Source of the DNA: Chrysopilus asiliformis
Lineage: Eukaryota > Arthropoda > Insecta > Diptera > Rhagionidae
Direction of reading: 5' to 3'
Assembly: GCA_964034945.1 (NCBI GenBank)
Contig: OZ035963.1
Span: forward strand, 248,001 to 312,000
Length of the DNA: 64,000 nt
Part shown: one piece after another, positions 24,611 through 37,375 of the stretch
Layout of the letters: each line of letters starts with the position of its first letter
Numbering within the stretch: the stretch's first letter is position 1
The notes under the pieces: generated by a model
What the model saw: the letters and a program-made list of their open reading frames with translations, nothing else
Databases searched by the model: none
What the model was told of the DNA's origin: nothing
Program-made: the position numbers and the translations under genes

Positions 24611-27520
24611 GAAATCACACAATGTTTTTTTTTCTCCAGCGGGATAGTAAAAAAAATCGTGCAATATTTGGTAACCATAAACTGTGCAAATATTTGCCAT
24701 GTGAGTATCCGATAAGATGCGGATAAATTTTCACATTTTTGGGAACCTAGAGTTGTTCCCGCAGTTGGCAAAAAAAAAATGGATTTGATTATTCCGTGGA
24801 AGAAAATAAACGTCATTCTGGAAATGAAGTCACATCATAGTGAAAAACTGACAACAACCAAACGATTTTTACACGTTATCATAGTGGAAGTTTCTTTAAC
24901 TTTCTATTAGGATATAAAACACCAAGTGTGGGTTGATTGGGAGAATCCCAGAAAATCAATTGCAAATGGTATCCGGGAATTCACTGATAGTTTGTACATT
25001 TTTTACTTACCATAGAGTCGTTTAATCCATAAGAAGAAATTCCGTTTATCAATAATTTCAGAAGCGACAAAAATAATGTTTCGCTCACAGAAGGAAAACC
25101 GAAAAACTCTAAATAAAAAACGCTACGAGGGAACGAAAGACCTTAACCTTGCATATTTTTTTTCTCTATTAGGTAAATGGGGAAAAAATTCCTAGAAATT
25201 TTAGCTAAAAATTATTGAGTTTTTCAAAAGGTCGTAATGCTATACGCACTACATGTCAGACTTTGTGAATGGGGCGCAAACAATACCAAAAAAGGATTCA
25301 GAAGGCCTTGAAAGATTTTCAGGAATTCTTTACGGAGATGATTAAAAGGATCAAGGGTAAAATTTTAACATTGTTATAGGAGAAAAACGTTTATCGGAAT
25401 AGGGCTTTGGATAAAATACATTGGCAGCTTTTTAAGTAATTAAATATCGCTTGAAATAAATTTGCCGGAAAAATGTTGCTTTTATTATTTGATTTGGTTC
25501 TGCTGGGGGGTAGTTGTTGAGAAGGTGTAAGTAATTTAAAAACTAATCGAACTGAAATGTTTCCTTCGTTTATTTGCGTGTAAATGGTTTCCTCTTGTAT
25601 TTGATAGAAAAATGTATTTATTTTAGAGTCTGACCGGGAAAAAATCACACTTACGGGAAGGGGTGCGGGGTTGGGGGAGTTTTGGAAAACTCTTAATTAT
25701 TATGATATATTTTATGAACGTCTCCTTATTATGCGGAGAGAAATAATAAGACAGATTCCTACAAAAAATAGGAATATACGAGAGTAAATTTTTTTCGTAA
25801 TTACTCCCAAACAAAAGGGGAATTTATGCCAAAAAATAGGAAATTTTCCCAAAATTTTAGTAATAATTCCCATTTTCTAGGGAATCATTGCAGAATAGTG
25901 ATTTTTTTGACACTTTACTTGGCATGGTGCCAAGTCTGGGGAATAGGTTGGGAGAGAACTTTTCATTTAAGAAAAAAAAACTGCGTTTTGAAATTCGAAC
26001 GAAATTTCTATATAACTTAAGTGTCAGAAACTTTCCCGTCTGCACAATTTTCCCGGCATCATTAATGTATGTCAAACAAAAATCATTTCATCAAAATTTT
26101 TGTAAAAATTATATTTTGACCAAATCTATTTTATTTTATTTAATAAGGTTGCCTCGTCAAATCATTATGGAATGCAGTAACTCGAATAATTTATGCACGT
26201 ATAGTGATTGATAAATTAAATAGTGTTTCGTACTATCTATAAAACTTTCATCATTTGTTACTATAACTCTTTCTTTATTTACAATTTAAGTGTTCTTAGC
26301 CAAAATATTTTCATATAATTAATTACTATTCTGAAAATAGAAATCCCGAAAATACAAAAGTTTCATCCAATCGTCATCACCAACAGCATCATCAGTTCTA
26401 TATGTCACCCATTAGAAATAATAGCAAAACGACGAAAAAAAAACACCCCACTATAGTGTATAAAATGGCGCGCGTGTTTGATTGTAATAATGATGATCAT
26501 CATCGTTCCCGTCAAACGAAATATCTCTAATTCTGAATTTAGTCTTACAAACAAACCGGGAATTCATCTTCAGTGTGACTATTTTAATGTGACAATCAAA
26601 TTTATTTCACAAAATCTGACATAAGAAATGGACATTTGTTTTAAAGTTTGGCACCCGAAACAATGATCTACCATCTTATTATGGGTAATTTTACACAAGC
26701 GACATCTACAAATAAAATAGATTTATGTAAAATCTAGTAGAGTTAACATTCTTATGGTGTTTATGCCAGTTTAGGAAGAAAATATTTTTAAATTCGAATG
26801 TGATATGGTGAATGCCAAAAACTATAAAGCTTCCATTAGACAAATAAAATGTAAACGTCAAAAACAATCATAACGGGTTAAACATGTCAAATGTTTTTTC
26901 TTATAATGCTGTAAGTTGCGTATTTTCATCACTAGGATGCGTTATTTTTGGACTAGTTTGGTGGATTATAACGAATTAATGAAATCAAAGTTGGAAGAGA
27001 CTTTGAGAAATATCGGCCAAGATAGAAACCAAGAAGTTTTGTCTCCATGGTTTCCCATTTTCGTTATAAGATAAAATGAACTAAATTTGTTGTGTAGTGA
27101 TTTGTGGTGTAAATACCATGTCTGTCTGAAATGTCAACTGAAATGCATGACATCAGGCCATTTATTGTTTTGACAATTTCTAATGTGCACCATGCTTTGA
27201 AATGTCGTCTACAGATATTCTCAAAGATTCCCCCCAAGGATTTATTTGCGTTGTTTGGTTGAATCAAATTCATTCGTCCAAATATGTGAGATTACGTAAA
27301 ATGTAGTAAATGTAATTACTTTTAATTGTATTGCAGTTCTAAGAGTATTTATTTAAAAATAGAAGTTCGAAGAATTAATATCTACATACAGACATCAGTT
27401 TTATCTCACGCAGAGAAAAAAATAGTAAATCTAACTACTTTTTAATGGGACATCAGGACTATCACTAAAATAGTCAAATTCAATTTCAGAATAGTTCATT
27501 TCAATTGAAAAAATAGTCAG

Positions 27521-27580
27521 TTTAACTACAAAATAGAACATTTTACTACAAAATAGAAAATTTTACTACTAAATATTTAA
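27521..27580 (+). repeat. 20-bp tandem repeat, three copies
   Basis: TTTAACTACAAAATAGAACA, then TTTTACTACAAAATAGAAAA, then a degraded third unit. Looser ATAGT-containing units precede it from about 27425. Confidence 0.7.
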
Positions 27581-29240
27581 ATTTCATATAAAAATTGTTT
27601 TAGTAACAGTCACGAATCCCCATTATAAAATTTACGATCTTTTCTATGTATATACCAAAAGTGATTCATAATAGAAACACATGATCAGATATAAGCATAA
27701 ATTCGTCTGAGGGATACGATAAAAATGTATGCTATTTTAAATTTCCCCCGATAAAGTTGACTCAGTGGACGAATGACACTCAGCCGCTTAAGACGTAAAA
27801 TTTGTAAGACAAATCATCTATCAAGGATCATCAAAATACGTTTCGTTGACATTTTATATGCCTCTATGCTAGCCATATGTATTTTACTTATTATTTATTG
27901 TTTATTTCTTGTTTCGCCATCATATTGTGACAATTTCTGTCTTGAGATTGAGTTAAATGACCTAATCAACGAATTTTATTGCATTGAAAACATTCCCTTG
28001 ACTCTCCCAATTGGCGAAATGTTGGCTAAATAAGACGGAAAAAGTGAAACGAAGCGTTTTCTAATCTTTAAACGTGTATATAGATACGCCGAATTAATGG
28101 TAGTACTTTACTATACTATGCCAACGATACCAGCAGCATTCAATTGTCATATAAAATATAAATTGCCAATACGTTAACAAATCATAGTTTGGTCTGGTTT
28201 GGTTTGCTACTGTCGGCTTGCGGTCATATTAGCGGCATATCCGGAATTCATTCGCCATAAATAATGCGGCAAATATCAATTATAGCTTCTGATATGTAGT
28301 AAAAAAAAAATAGATGGCCGAGGAGGGTACAAAAGTGAACCCTACTATAATAAAATTGACACCAAAGCAGCAGTTGTAGCGGCGGTTAAATATCTGCTAC
28401 TCATATATATGACAGCTATAATAATAGCCGCAATTTTAATGATAGATACTTCGTTACAATATCTAGAGCACTATGTGGATTTCTTTTAATATGTATTAGC
28501 ATAAACCCGACAACACTTCTTTCGCCTATGATTGTTTCATAAAATGCCGCCCCAAAGCGGTCATTAAAACAAAATTTTTTTCTTCCTTTCGACACATTTT
28601 TATTTTTATTCCATTGGGCGACTTACGATTAAATAAACGTCAAGTGACTCTATTTATAAAAGTTCACTTTACTGATAACAAGCCGATTATTATTTGGTCT
28701 TTTTTGTGGGATTTGTTGCCAGTTGAGTGGTCAAACGGATTAAAAAGACCCCGAACGAGCTTCATTTGAGCTACAAATTTTACGCTGATGCTGATCAAAT
28801 GAATTTTTTTAAAATATTTTCTTTTATTCAAAAGAAAACTGTTTTTGTAGCTATTTATTTATAAATTCATTTTTTTCTAGTAAATTCTTTTTATTTTTAT
28901 TTTCCTATAGTGATAATTTTGTTATCAGTGTTTAAAGTCATTAAACAACAATTTCATGAAATTGATAAGTTTCCCACTGTGTTAGTAACACAAATGACAT
29001 ATACTATGACCAAATTTTTAATTTTGATAAAAAATAAATAATTTGTAAATTGTGTAAGGACGGAAATTATGCAAATGATTCATTAAAGGGATTGTTTTAA
29101 CCTTTAGGTTGCCGAGGTGGCCCCGAACTTCGATTGATGAACGATGCCGGTTATTAATTTGTTTTGATGCTAAAATTATGCTTCGGTTAGTAAAAATATT
29201 TTGGTTTATGAACAGATTTTTATTAGTATAAATCCAATTA

Positions 29241-29389
29241 GGGATACCCATAAAATACGTCTCGCCGATTTTCGCCTTTTCAAATCCCCAATCCTTGGAG
29301 AGAGATTTCATACCATTGTCCCATTACCGCAGACCCCCCAACCCCACCCTTCCCGCGAAAATGTGTAACATTTTATGCACAGTCTCTTA
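29241..29389. mobile_element. 149-bp MITE of the same family
   Basis: The left end GGATACCCATAAAATACGTC pairs with the right end GTGTAACATTTTATGCACAG. The interior carries CCGCAGACCCCCCAACCCC. With both ends present, this is one of the two most complete copies. Confidence 0.55.
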
Positions 29390-29475
29390 GATTTTTAAAC
29401 AATGCTACGGTTTATGAACAGAATTGCTGTGTTTGTGATTGATTTTGTAGTTCCGCAACTGGAACCATAAGAATT

Positions 29476-29507
29476 GGATCGCAACATTTGTAAGGTTTTG
29501 CCGCACA
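29476..29507. repeat. Dispersed motif GATCGCAACATTTGTAAGG
   Basis: GGATCGCAACATTTGTAAGG followed by TTTTGCCGCACA. It aligns with 37340-37375 and, more loosely, with 38891-38930. It is probably a fragment of an unknown repeat. It lies 87 bp right of the MITE at 29241-29389. Confidence 0.4.
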
Positions 29508-30204
29508 TTTTCTAAAACAGGCTGAGGGGACAGTGAAAAATTTGTATAGCACCAAAATACTGTGAAATTTTGCATGAAAAAAAACATTTATTAGTTTAAA
29601 TAAATAATGGATGAGACACCATTAAGAAATTTCTATATGCCACGTAAATTTCAAATTAAACGTCTCGTAAACTAGAAATTCTTCCTCAACATTCAGTGTT
29701 AGACAGCATGAAATTATTTTTCAACTCGATTGCCAAATATTTCTCCAAATTAGCGACATAAGACATATCTTTTGAATGTCATACATATAAATATATTGGA
29801 AGTCGTAACAAACATCTCAAATAGTACGGTTCAGACTTGACCAAAAAAAAAGAACTAAAAGAAAAGCGTAATCTATGCTGAATATTTTGAACTTAAACAC
29901 TTGGAGGCCGATAACATAGCTAGTTCGCTTCCAGAACAGAATGTAGTCAACAAGTTATCTATAGTGCTGGTAATTAAAATTAAAGTACATGCCAAAATAT
30001 GTGGAAAAATACTAATACTATTAACTACACCCAACAAACATTCACAAATCGGAGAGTATGAAAAATACCGGAATGAAGTAAAAACAAATTTCATTTATTT
30101 TGCGACGAAATTGTTGCGACAAACATATGTTTTAAATGGAAAGTATTATTGTGACATCAGTGGATTCTTAGTAGCTTCAAGAAGTCAACATTAGCAGCAA
30201 TCCG

Positions 30205-30270
30205 AAAACGTATAAATTGCTACTCCCGCCGAGCGCATTGAGAGGTTTCGGAGGAGACAGTCAGTCAAGT
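30205..30270 (+). promoter_or_regulatory. Candidate TATA/Inr core promoter
   Basis: A TATAAAT motif at 30211-30217 is followed by CATTGAGAG about 25-30 bp downstream and by GACAGTCAGTCAAG at 30256-30269, which contains the insect initiator TCAGTC. Downstream to about 30380 the strand is A-rich and free of long T runs (AACAACAGCCACAAAGAA and AAGTGCAAAAATTG), like fly 5' leaders. It ends near CATG|GTAAAA at 30387, an ATG directly followed by a donor-like GT. No downstream coding exon is identified. The TATA-to-TCAGTC distance is longer than ideal. Confidence 0.25.
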
Positions 30271-30632
30271 CCACTAAGAACAACAGCCACAAAGAAAAAG
30301 TGCAAAAATTGTCAAGACAACGTTCATGCCGACATTCAAGCATTTAATTTGACTGTTCACATCAAAAAATACTAGCGAGGCAGAGCATGGTAAAAATCAA
30401 ATAAAATAAATTGGCAAATAAAATGGAGGAAAATTACACACAGAAAAATAATTTTCAAAAATAATTTTCAATTTGAGATCAAATCTCTGTAGGGTTCTTG
30501 TGCTGCCGTACCTACAGTTCCACGCGATTTGAAAATTATGTTTTTGTGATAATCCCAAATAAAATTTTGCGATAATGGCTATCCACACAAAATAGAGTGC
30601 ATCACGGCAAATGTCGAACAAGAAGGATGGGA

Positions 30633-30651
30633 GGGGGGGGGGGGGGGGGGG
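30633..30651 (+). repeat. Poly-G tract, 19 bases
   Basis: Nineteen consecutive G directly abut the retrotransposon relic at 30651-30693. Long G runs are rare in AT-rich insect DNA. The length should be treated with care, since homopolymers are error-prone in sequencing. It could form a G-quadruplex. Confidence 0.9.
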
Positions 30652-30693
30652 TTGTTCCAAAGTTTTATTGTTTGCGAAAGTAGGATATTTTTG
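30651..30693 (-). pseudogene. Non-LTR ORF2 3' relic beside a poly-G tract
   Basis: The minus strand reads KNILLSQTIKLWNN and then runs directly into a 19-base poly-C (poly-G on +). Family members continue with Leu-Pro (CTN CCN) at this point, so the homopolymer may have grown from that C-rich codon pair. The block is short and out of frame with anything longer. Confidence 0.45.
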
Positions 30694-33600
30694 GAGTGTT
30701 ATCACAGTATCCATACTGATGATGGGTTGGAAGGAATACATTACAATTATTGCAAGATTTCGGGAAACGTCTTGGCTACATGAATGCCCTTACTATTTTA
30801 CAATTAAAAACCCTTTAGCTAAGGTTTTTCATTTGACAGCACCAAATTATGTTTGTACCATAAACATTGTGACTGCATACATATACTCAAAAAAAAAAAT
30901 AATTTTACCCTTCTAAGATTTTTGGTGTATGTGACGTATCCGCCATTAAAAGCAAGCCAAAAATTTTAGTAGGGTATCAAAGACAAGCTGCACTGCTGAA
31001 ACATATTTTTCTCCGTGTAGCAGGAAAATCCGTTGAAAAATTGCCCGCCTAGACCAAAACGACATGTACTCGAATTTGTATAAATGCATGACAAAAAACA
31101 AAAAAAAAGAACAAACTGCTAGCCAAGTCAGAACTAATAAATAAACACAATCTTGAATAACGAAAGAAAAAAAATCTGCTTCAACGAAGATTAAAAAAAG
31201 AATTAAACATACTCGTAGATTTTGCAAATGGTGATCGCTAGCCAAGTTTATACGAAAGCATCTACGCAAGAATTTTGTAGTAAAATTTTCGTTGGATTCT
31301 ATTTTTGGTTTGATTCTAAATTTTCACTTTAAAATCGTGTGTTGAGGCGAAACGAGACGAGACAGATCGTTTTTTAGCGTATGTGAAATACTGAAAACGC
31401 GGAAAAACCGCGATAACTACAACGAAATTTTACTATGTCCGCCAGCGTCAGCGTCAAGGGAAATTTAAGTTGGCGAGAAAATTAGTGATTAATGGTGAAA
31501 AGAGGCTCAGAGTGTTGCCAAAATTGCACTAATTTCAACTATTAATAGGATCTATTTATAAGTTTTACTAATTAGTTCTATTTACATCTAAAATTGGAGA
31601 TTTTTTCTGCGAAAATTCGAGAACGGATTGGTATGAAGTGGGAAAATTTATAATTATTGAAGTTTATGGTCATTTGGGGGAAAAATCGGTTAGTATTCAT
31701 TAAAAAGAAAGAGGTTTTGATTCAACAAGTTTTGCAAATCATGATGTTTTCCGGGGGATGCAGAGGTGCAAAATTTTTAGTGTCGTCACTGCTAGTACAG
31801 GAAATTAAGTTTATCTGTAGAGGAAATAAAGTTTATATTTTCCTGAAACTTAATCTGCATTGTGTTCAACTACTTCGAATGATTGAATCTCATTAAAACT
31901 CCAGTTTCCGTTCTGTTTTTCGTGTGTTTTCCGTGTTAAAAAAACGTCTATAAGAATTTTCCTTTTCTCAATTGAATAAACCATTTTAAACAGTTGCAGT
32001 ACAAAAAAAACCACCTCAGAACTCGATGATTGAAGAAAAGTTTGAAAGTTTTCAGTGAAAATGATGTGTGTTACCTGCTTGTTGTTAATGATGTTATTTA
32101 AGGTGTTGATAGCTAATTCAAGAAGTACAGGAGGGCAGGGACGGGGTTCTCCCTGGTCATGTGAAAGTTAAACAAAAAAATTTTGATGGCGAAAAAACAT
32201 AGAGTTTTTTTTTAAAATCTGGCACGGTAGCCAAGCGTCGAGTATGTAACAAGTACGTCAGCAACAGAAATGAAAATTGATGGGAAAAACTTCTTGGTGT
32301 AGAGTTGAGAAAATCTAAAAATAAAACAATTTTCATGATGATGTTTCTCGCTTGGATTTTCCTTTTTTCTCCGCGTGGCAACGATCTTTTCTTTTAAGAA
32401 GAAAATCTTAATTGCCAGCTGAGCTTAGATGGGAAACATCATTAGTTAACACTTAAGTTTTGTTGATTATTTGGATGAGGACAAGGTCCCTTTCGATTTA
32501 TTGACAACTGGCGGGTGCTTAAAAATATGAAATGTTTTAAAATTGCAAGAAAGAAAACACTAATTAGGTGGTTTTTGCTTTATTGAATTCAACAAAAAAC
32601 GCAGTTTTTTTTATAAATTTTTAATATTCTTTGCTAAAATTCTTTTCTTTGTCCTAAATTTAAAAAAAAAGAAGAAAAAATTGATTACATAAACTGCTGG
32701 CATGAATTATTTAATTTTTTAAATGATTCTCTCAAAAAAAAAAAAAAAAAACTCAGAAAATGAAAAATTTTATTCATTAAAGCATTTAAGAAATGAAAAC
32801 AAAATTTATTGATCAGGTTTTGCAAACACGTTTAGGTTTTTTGTGTCAGTTTTTTATTTCCTATTTTTAATTTTATTTTGGAAGAGATAAAAATACGTCG
32901 ATGATAAACATTAAAAGGTCCCGAGTTTTTCGTTAATAATATTTTCAATCAATTTTTAAAAAAAATATTCCGGAATCTGGGGAATATCCCAGAAGTATAA
33001 AAAACTCTGCAAGAATTTTCCTTGAATTTTTGAGATAGAAAAAAAACTTGTCTTGCAAAAAATCCGCTTTTAAGATTTGTTTTTATAAAATGGCAAGTTC
33101 CGGGTACTTAAATAAAGATTTTTTAGATAATTTCCAGTCCTTCTTGGGCAAAAACGTGTGTTTTTTTTAAAAGAAAAATCAGGCTATAACCTCATTAAAA
33201 TTCTTGGAAAGATCATCTAAAGGAAAGAAGAATCCTAAGCAAATATATATCAATCAACTTTTACGAAAACGGACGTTGTTCAAATCGACATCAAATTTAT
33301 GCCAAGAAATATAAATAATGTTGTTTACATTTCATAGACAATAAAGAGAAAAACTCTTTATGCATGAATTCGTACATTTCTAACATAATTTAATATCTTT
33401 TTTTTCGTAAAGAATGTTAGTGTCGTCACATGTTTCCACCACAAAATTTATAAATAAAAAATACTTTTCAAAATAAAGGAAGCAATAAATATGTAATTTT
33501 TGTGATTTGTGAATATTAAAAAAGAATGAAAATTGGTATCTAAAGAATTATCTAAAACAAGTGCTTAAAACATTTAAAAAAAAACCATTTGGAAAAATAT

Positions 33601-34151
33601 TCGGTGGTAAAAAAAACTCCAACTAAAATTCATCGGACGTGCCAACAAAAGAACAAAACTTTTACAGAAGTAGTTTATTATAATAACGATCAGATAAATT
33701 ACAATTAATTATTTTATTTTTGTGTACAAGATGAGAATCTAGAAACATTCTTCTCTAAGCATTAAAGAAACAGCATTCCACAAACAATAAATATATTCTT
33801 GATGGCTGATGGCGTCTTGAATGTCTTTTTCTTATTCTTCTAGCCTTCATTTTTTCACAACTTTTTTTGACATCTTTAAATATCAAACTTCTTTAAATAG
33901 CTCATCAAATCACATTTCTATAAATACAAAAAAAGATATCACTACAATTTGCATAAATTAGATAAATACTGGTCCAAAGTCATCATCATTTTCGTATCCA
34001 CATGAAAATCAAAAAAATATGCCTTTTTTAAAGTTCCTATTGCGGACGATGAGTCGAAGTGGATTCTGATTGAATAAATAGGCCAGAATACAGTAAAATT
34101 AGTAAACAGGGGCAGGATCTTGTTTTTGTGATACAGTGCAATTGTCAAAAG
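30694..34151. other. Non-coding, AT-rich
   Basis: No gene found. It holds a CGCGG-AAAAA-CCGCG hairpin at 31398-31412, a GCGTCAGCGTCA duplication near 31445, poly-A of 17 bases near 32734, and TTAGTGTCGTCAC at about 31777 and 33418. Confidence 0.55.
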
Positions 34152-34263
34152 GTGGCTTTTCAGTTCAATATCTTTCGAACAACTAAACGTTGGAACAACT
34201 TACCACCCGAAATTATTCCTATCGAACAATTTTTCTCTTTCCTTTTACAAGCCGGAGCCGTGT
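34152..34263 (+). pseudogene. Non-LTR ORF2 3' relic, best preserved
   Basis: The frame contains FRTTKRWNNLPPEIIPIEQF, the clearest match here to the C-terminal block of jockey/CR1/L2-like ORF2 proteins (RT-x-K-x-WNNLP-x-EI). The frame is open from 34128 to 34343, but sequence outside the block is not recognisable. Only the extreme 3' end of the element is present, consistent with 5' truncation on insertion. Confidence 0.6.
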
Positions 34264-35387
34264 TGAGGTTTTTCGTTTTTTCTGTCAAAATCAGTAACGG
34301 AGCTAGAAGTAGGGTGGAGGCATGGGACAATGCGGAGACTTAGTTTTACTTTGCCATTGGGGCATATTAATTTTCAGTGGGTTCACAAACATTTTCGCAG
34401 AGGTTCCCAAATTTCAAGTTACGTTAATGCATTCTGTAAATGGCTTAACATTTTATCCTTTTTAATTTTTTTTTAATGTTTGAAAAACGCATTTCCTGTA
34501 AATAAAGGTAACATTTTTCAACACCGAAATCCACAATCGAAAAATGCTTTGGTGATCATGCAAGATTATTTCTCAAAAGAAAAAAAAAACAAAAAAACAT
34601 GATTTTTGAACGGATCTTAAGTATAAACTCTTCAATAAAATGTAGTAACATCAAGCTAGATCGTGTCCATAATAAACTTTCAACAATAACAGCAATAAAA
34701 AACCTGAAATTTGAAAATAATTTTAGAACTCTGACTGAGATGTGAAAAAATGTTCCTTAAACAGTTTTTTTTCGGTGTTCAACAAGAATATAAAATCCAT
34801 TTTTTTTTCGAGTTCATTTTTGCGAAATTTTTCAATAATATATTTTTTTTTGTAAATAGTTGGCTTGCGTGTTACAGTTTAACCCCTGCCGAGGTGCCAA
34901 TAATATGTAAACGGGATGCCAAATTTAAAGAGTGATTTCGTTTGTTTTATGTTTTTAAATAAACACCAGATGAAAATAAACTCATTCATGGATATTTTTA
35001 AAACGGTCGAAAATTTAGAGTGGCTCGAGAATTGAACGTTTGTAATTTTTTCTGTTTGATTATTGTTTTTTTTTCTCCTCAATTTTCGTTGTGTTTTTGC
35101 CCGACGGAAATGGAATTCAAAAATATACAATTTTTCTTGCTTTTAATTTGCGTAAGGCTATTAAAACGATAAAAAAAAATGGGGAAAAATATAATTTTTC
35201 TATGCTTTGAAACAGATGTCGTTGAAATTTTGTTGCTAATAAAATAGAACGGAAATTACAAACTTTTGGGTTTGTGTTTTTAAAAAAACCAGGTGGATTT
35301 TTTTATTTCTTTATGAGGATATTGTACTTAATTTAGAGCATTTTTTTAAAATCGTTAATTATTGAAAGATTTTTCTTATTTTCCGAT
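34264..35387. other. Non-coding, AT-rich
   Basis: Nothing recognisable beyond poly-T and poly-A runs. The lower part may be the 3' UTR of the retrotransposon relic at 34152-34263. Confidence 0.5.
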
Positions 35388-35660
35388 TAGTGGCGTAGCA
35401 ACGATTGGTGGTGCTCGGGCGGGCTTAAATTTGCCGCCTTTAAAGATTTTCTAGAGAAGATATGATTTTTTTTGTGTTTTCTGACTATAATTGAGTGCGT
35501 AATATTCTGTTATGATTTGAAATTCGCCATTCCTAAAAACATACAGTCAGGTACAATCGCCCCCCTTCCTCTCCATTGAATAAATTATGAAAACTTATTA
35601 AAATATTTGTAGTTCCGTAGCTGGAACTACAAATACCGCCCCTCTAAAAAAACTAGCTCC
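35388..35660. mobile_element. hAT-like terminus, element extends right
   Basis: TTAGTGGCGTAGCAACGAT followed by TGGTGGTGCTCGGGCGGGC resembles the CAGTGGCGTAGC start of many insect DNA transposons, with the first base mutated. The segment ends near TACCGCCCCTCTAAAA and holds a perfect 13-bp-arm hairpin (35604-35635). No transposase frame is present. Confidence 0.35.
35604..35635. repeat. Perfect hairpin, 13-bp arms
   Basis: TATTTGTAGTTCC, a 6-nt spacer (GTAGCT), then GGAACTACAAATA. The half-site GTAGTTCCGCAACTGGAAC recurs at 29447-29465, next to another repeat shared between these regions. This suggests a common mobile source. Confidence 0.6.
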
Positions 35661-37339
35661 CGTCTTCCCACTTCACGGACGTATGTTCCTCTTAATACCA
35701 ACAAAATCATTCTGATTAGTGTAGGGTAAAATGGGAAAACACGGGCGGATTATCCAAAACAAATGACCTTGACAGTGAGTGATCACTGGGAAACCTAAGG
35801 CCCACCGATATATCTTGAATAGCGTCCACAGACACCAATCTCCATTTTCGGTTTCGATAATAACTACCTGGTGTATACCTGTGTAACCGTTTAACGAATA
35901 ACCCGTTGCCGTGCAAACGTACATAGACTTCGAATCCAGCTCTACTCACTTCCAAGAGCAAGAAGAAATGTGACTCACCTTGCTTGGCAACCAAAAAGCA
36001 CGATTTCTTTCGACTTACAGCCTGGAATTTCTGATAGCACCCAAAAGAAAGAAACTAGCAATGATGATGGAACCATACCTTAGTTTAAGCCATTCACCTT
36101 GCCCTTGTCTCTACAATTCAACTGGTGTCTCGATTCCACGTTTCTACAGAAATCCATAAATCCAACACGATCATATCGGTAAAGTGATCCTCACCAGCAT
36201 ATCGGGAAGGAGTTGAAACACGGTCGGATGGACAAGAAGATCGACTGGACCAGATACTCATTTAATGCCATTTAATGCTGAGCCTACATTTATATTTCCA
36301 TAGTCGATGTTGCCCCTCTGTGACCGCCCCGATTCACGATCATTGATCGCCGCCAAGAATGAACGCAATCCGCCATGGTAAGCACCGTAGCCCCGAGAGT
36401 CGGCAAGTGTCAAGATGAGAACCGAATTCTACTTCCAAAAAACTCGTTTTCCAGCTTCATACCGGATTCTTGTCCACTCCACGGAGGGTGATCGGTTGGC
36501 GACCAACCAAGATCACTCGGGATTGAAAGCAACAGAAGATGATCCACACCAGGCTACAAAGTGGTGGGATACCGAAGGGTACAGGTCGGGGACCAACTTT
36601 GGACATTTACGATATGTACCTATGTTGCCTCAATTACACTCCTGGTTGACTTCGATCAATCGAAGAATTATTTATTTTATTTATTTTTCTCGATTCATTC
36701 TTTCTCCGCGATGATCACATGAGGTTAATCCACCATCGTAAGTGTACCTTCTTCGATCGCGATCTTACTTTCTGTTTTCAGAGCTTTAACTTTTTTCGAG
36801 ATGGAAACCAGTTTTGGATCTTTGGTGTGAGTTAAGTCTTTTTCCTTGATGATGATAATTTATGTTCGAGTTGGAATCTCGTTTTCCTGAAGCATTTTAA
36901 TTTGATTTCATTACTTTGATTCTTTGTTACAGCGGATCATCTGGAAGATGGCTTGCGGCTACTGTTTAAAAAGAAACGTTCTATTTATGTTTAAAAGGAG
37001 TTAAGAGGAACAATTAAGACTTTACTGGGATCCTGTATTACACAATTCTTTTTAAGTCTTCATGTTACGACAGAAAACTTTTTGTTCGCACAATTGCCGT
37101 TGAACTTAGAATTTTGGAAATGATCAGTTTCGGGGTCATTGACTGCGATTTTCTATAAATTTGTCAATCAATTCCGTTGGGTGAATTGGCGGTTTTTTTT
37201 ACTGAACTAATAAAACTCACTTTAAAAACTTTGTGATGATGCGATTTTTTCTTTCTAAATATGTCACTATATCTCAAAGTGGGATTTAATTGAAGTTCCA
37301 CAACAATTTGTAACAAGTTTTACATGGATTGCGAACTAT
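35661..37339. other. GC-richer block, repeat-like
   Basis: From 35661 to about 36720 the GC content is raised. Minus-strand donor-like sites occur at about 35977 (CAAG|GTGAGTC) and 35949 (GGAA|GTGAGTAG), and a + strand CCATG|GTAAGC at about 36376. Frames of 83-99 codons on both strands show no family features. It is either transposon interior, given the hAT-like start at 35388, or a non-coding exon region. Confidence 0.3.
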
Positions 37340-37375
37340 GGATGAATCGCAACATTTGTAACGTTTTTCGTCACA
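37340..37375. repeat. Dispersed motif, second copy
   Basis: ATCGCAACATTTGTAACG followed by TTTTTCGTCACA, preceded by ACATGGATTGCGAAC. The preceding part matches 38891-38905, so this copy bridges the other two. Confidence 0.4.

Larger units (their letters stand above)
23176..30204. other. Non-coding, AT-rich
   Basis: No gene supported. A minus-strand segment 25108-25011 lies between TTTTTTATTTAG and CTATG|GTAAGT and is open in two frames, a weak exon candidate. An 86-codon frame at 27773-28033 (+) has one hydrophobic stretch but is within chance length. GTGTATAAAATGGCG at 26457-26471 is an isolated TATA-like motif. A CAGACGGACAGCTGGACAG piece at 24011 may be another GACA-family scrap. Confidence 0.5.

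Noticed and set aside
27773..28033. 86-codon frame with one hydrophobic segment
   Set aside because: Length is within chance expectation. No signal-peptide rule, neighbouring exon or family match supports it.
35716..35994. 92-codon minus-strand frame with donor-like sites inside
   Set aside because: An 83-codon frame overlaps it, there is no recognisable domain, and the sequence is next to a transposon-like terminus.
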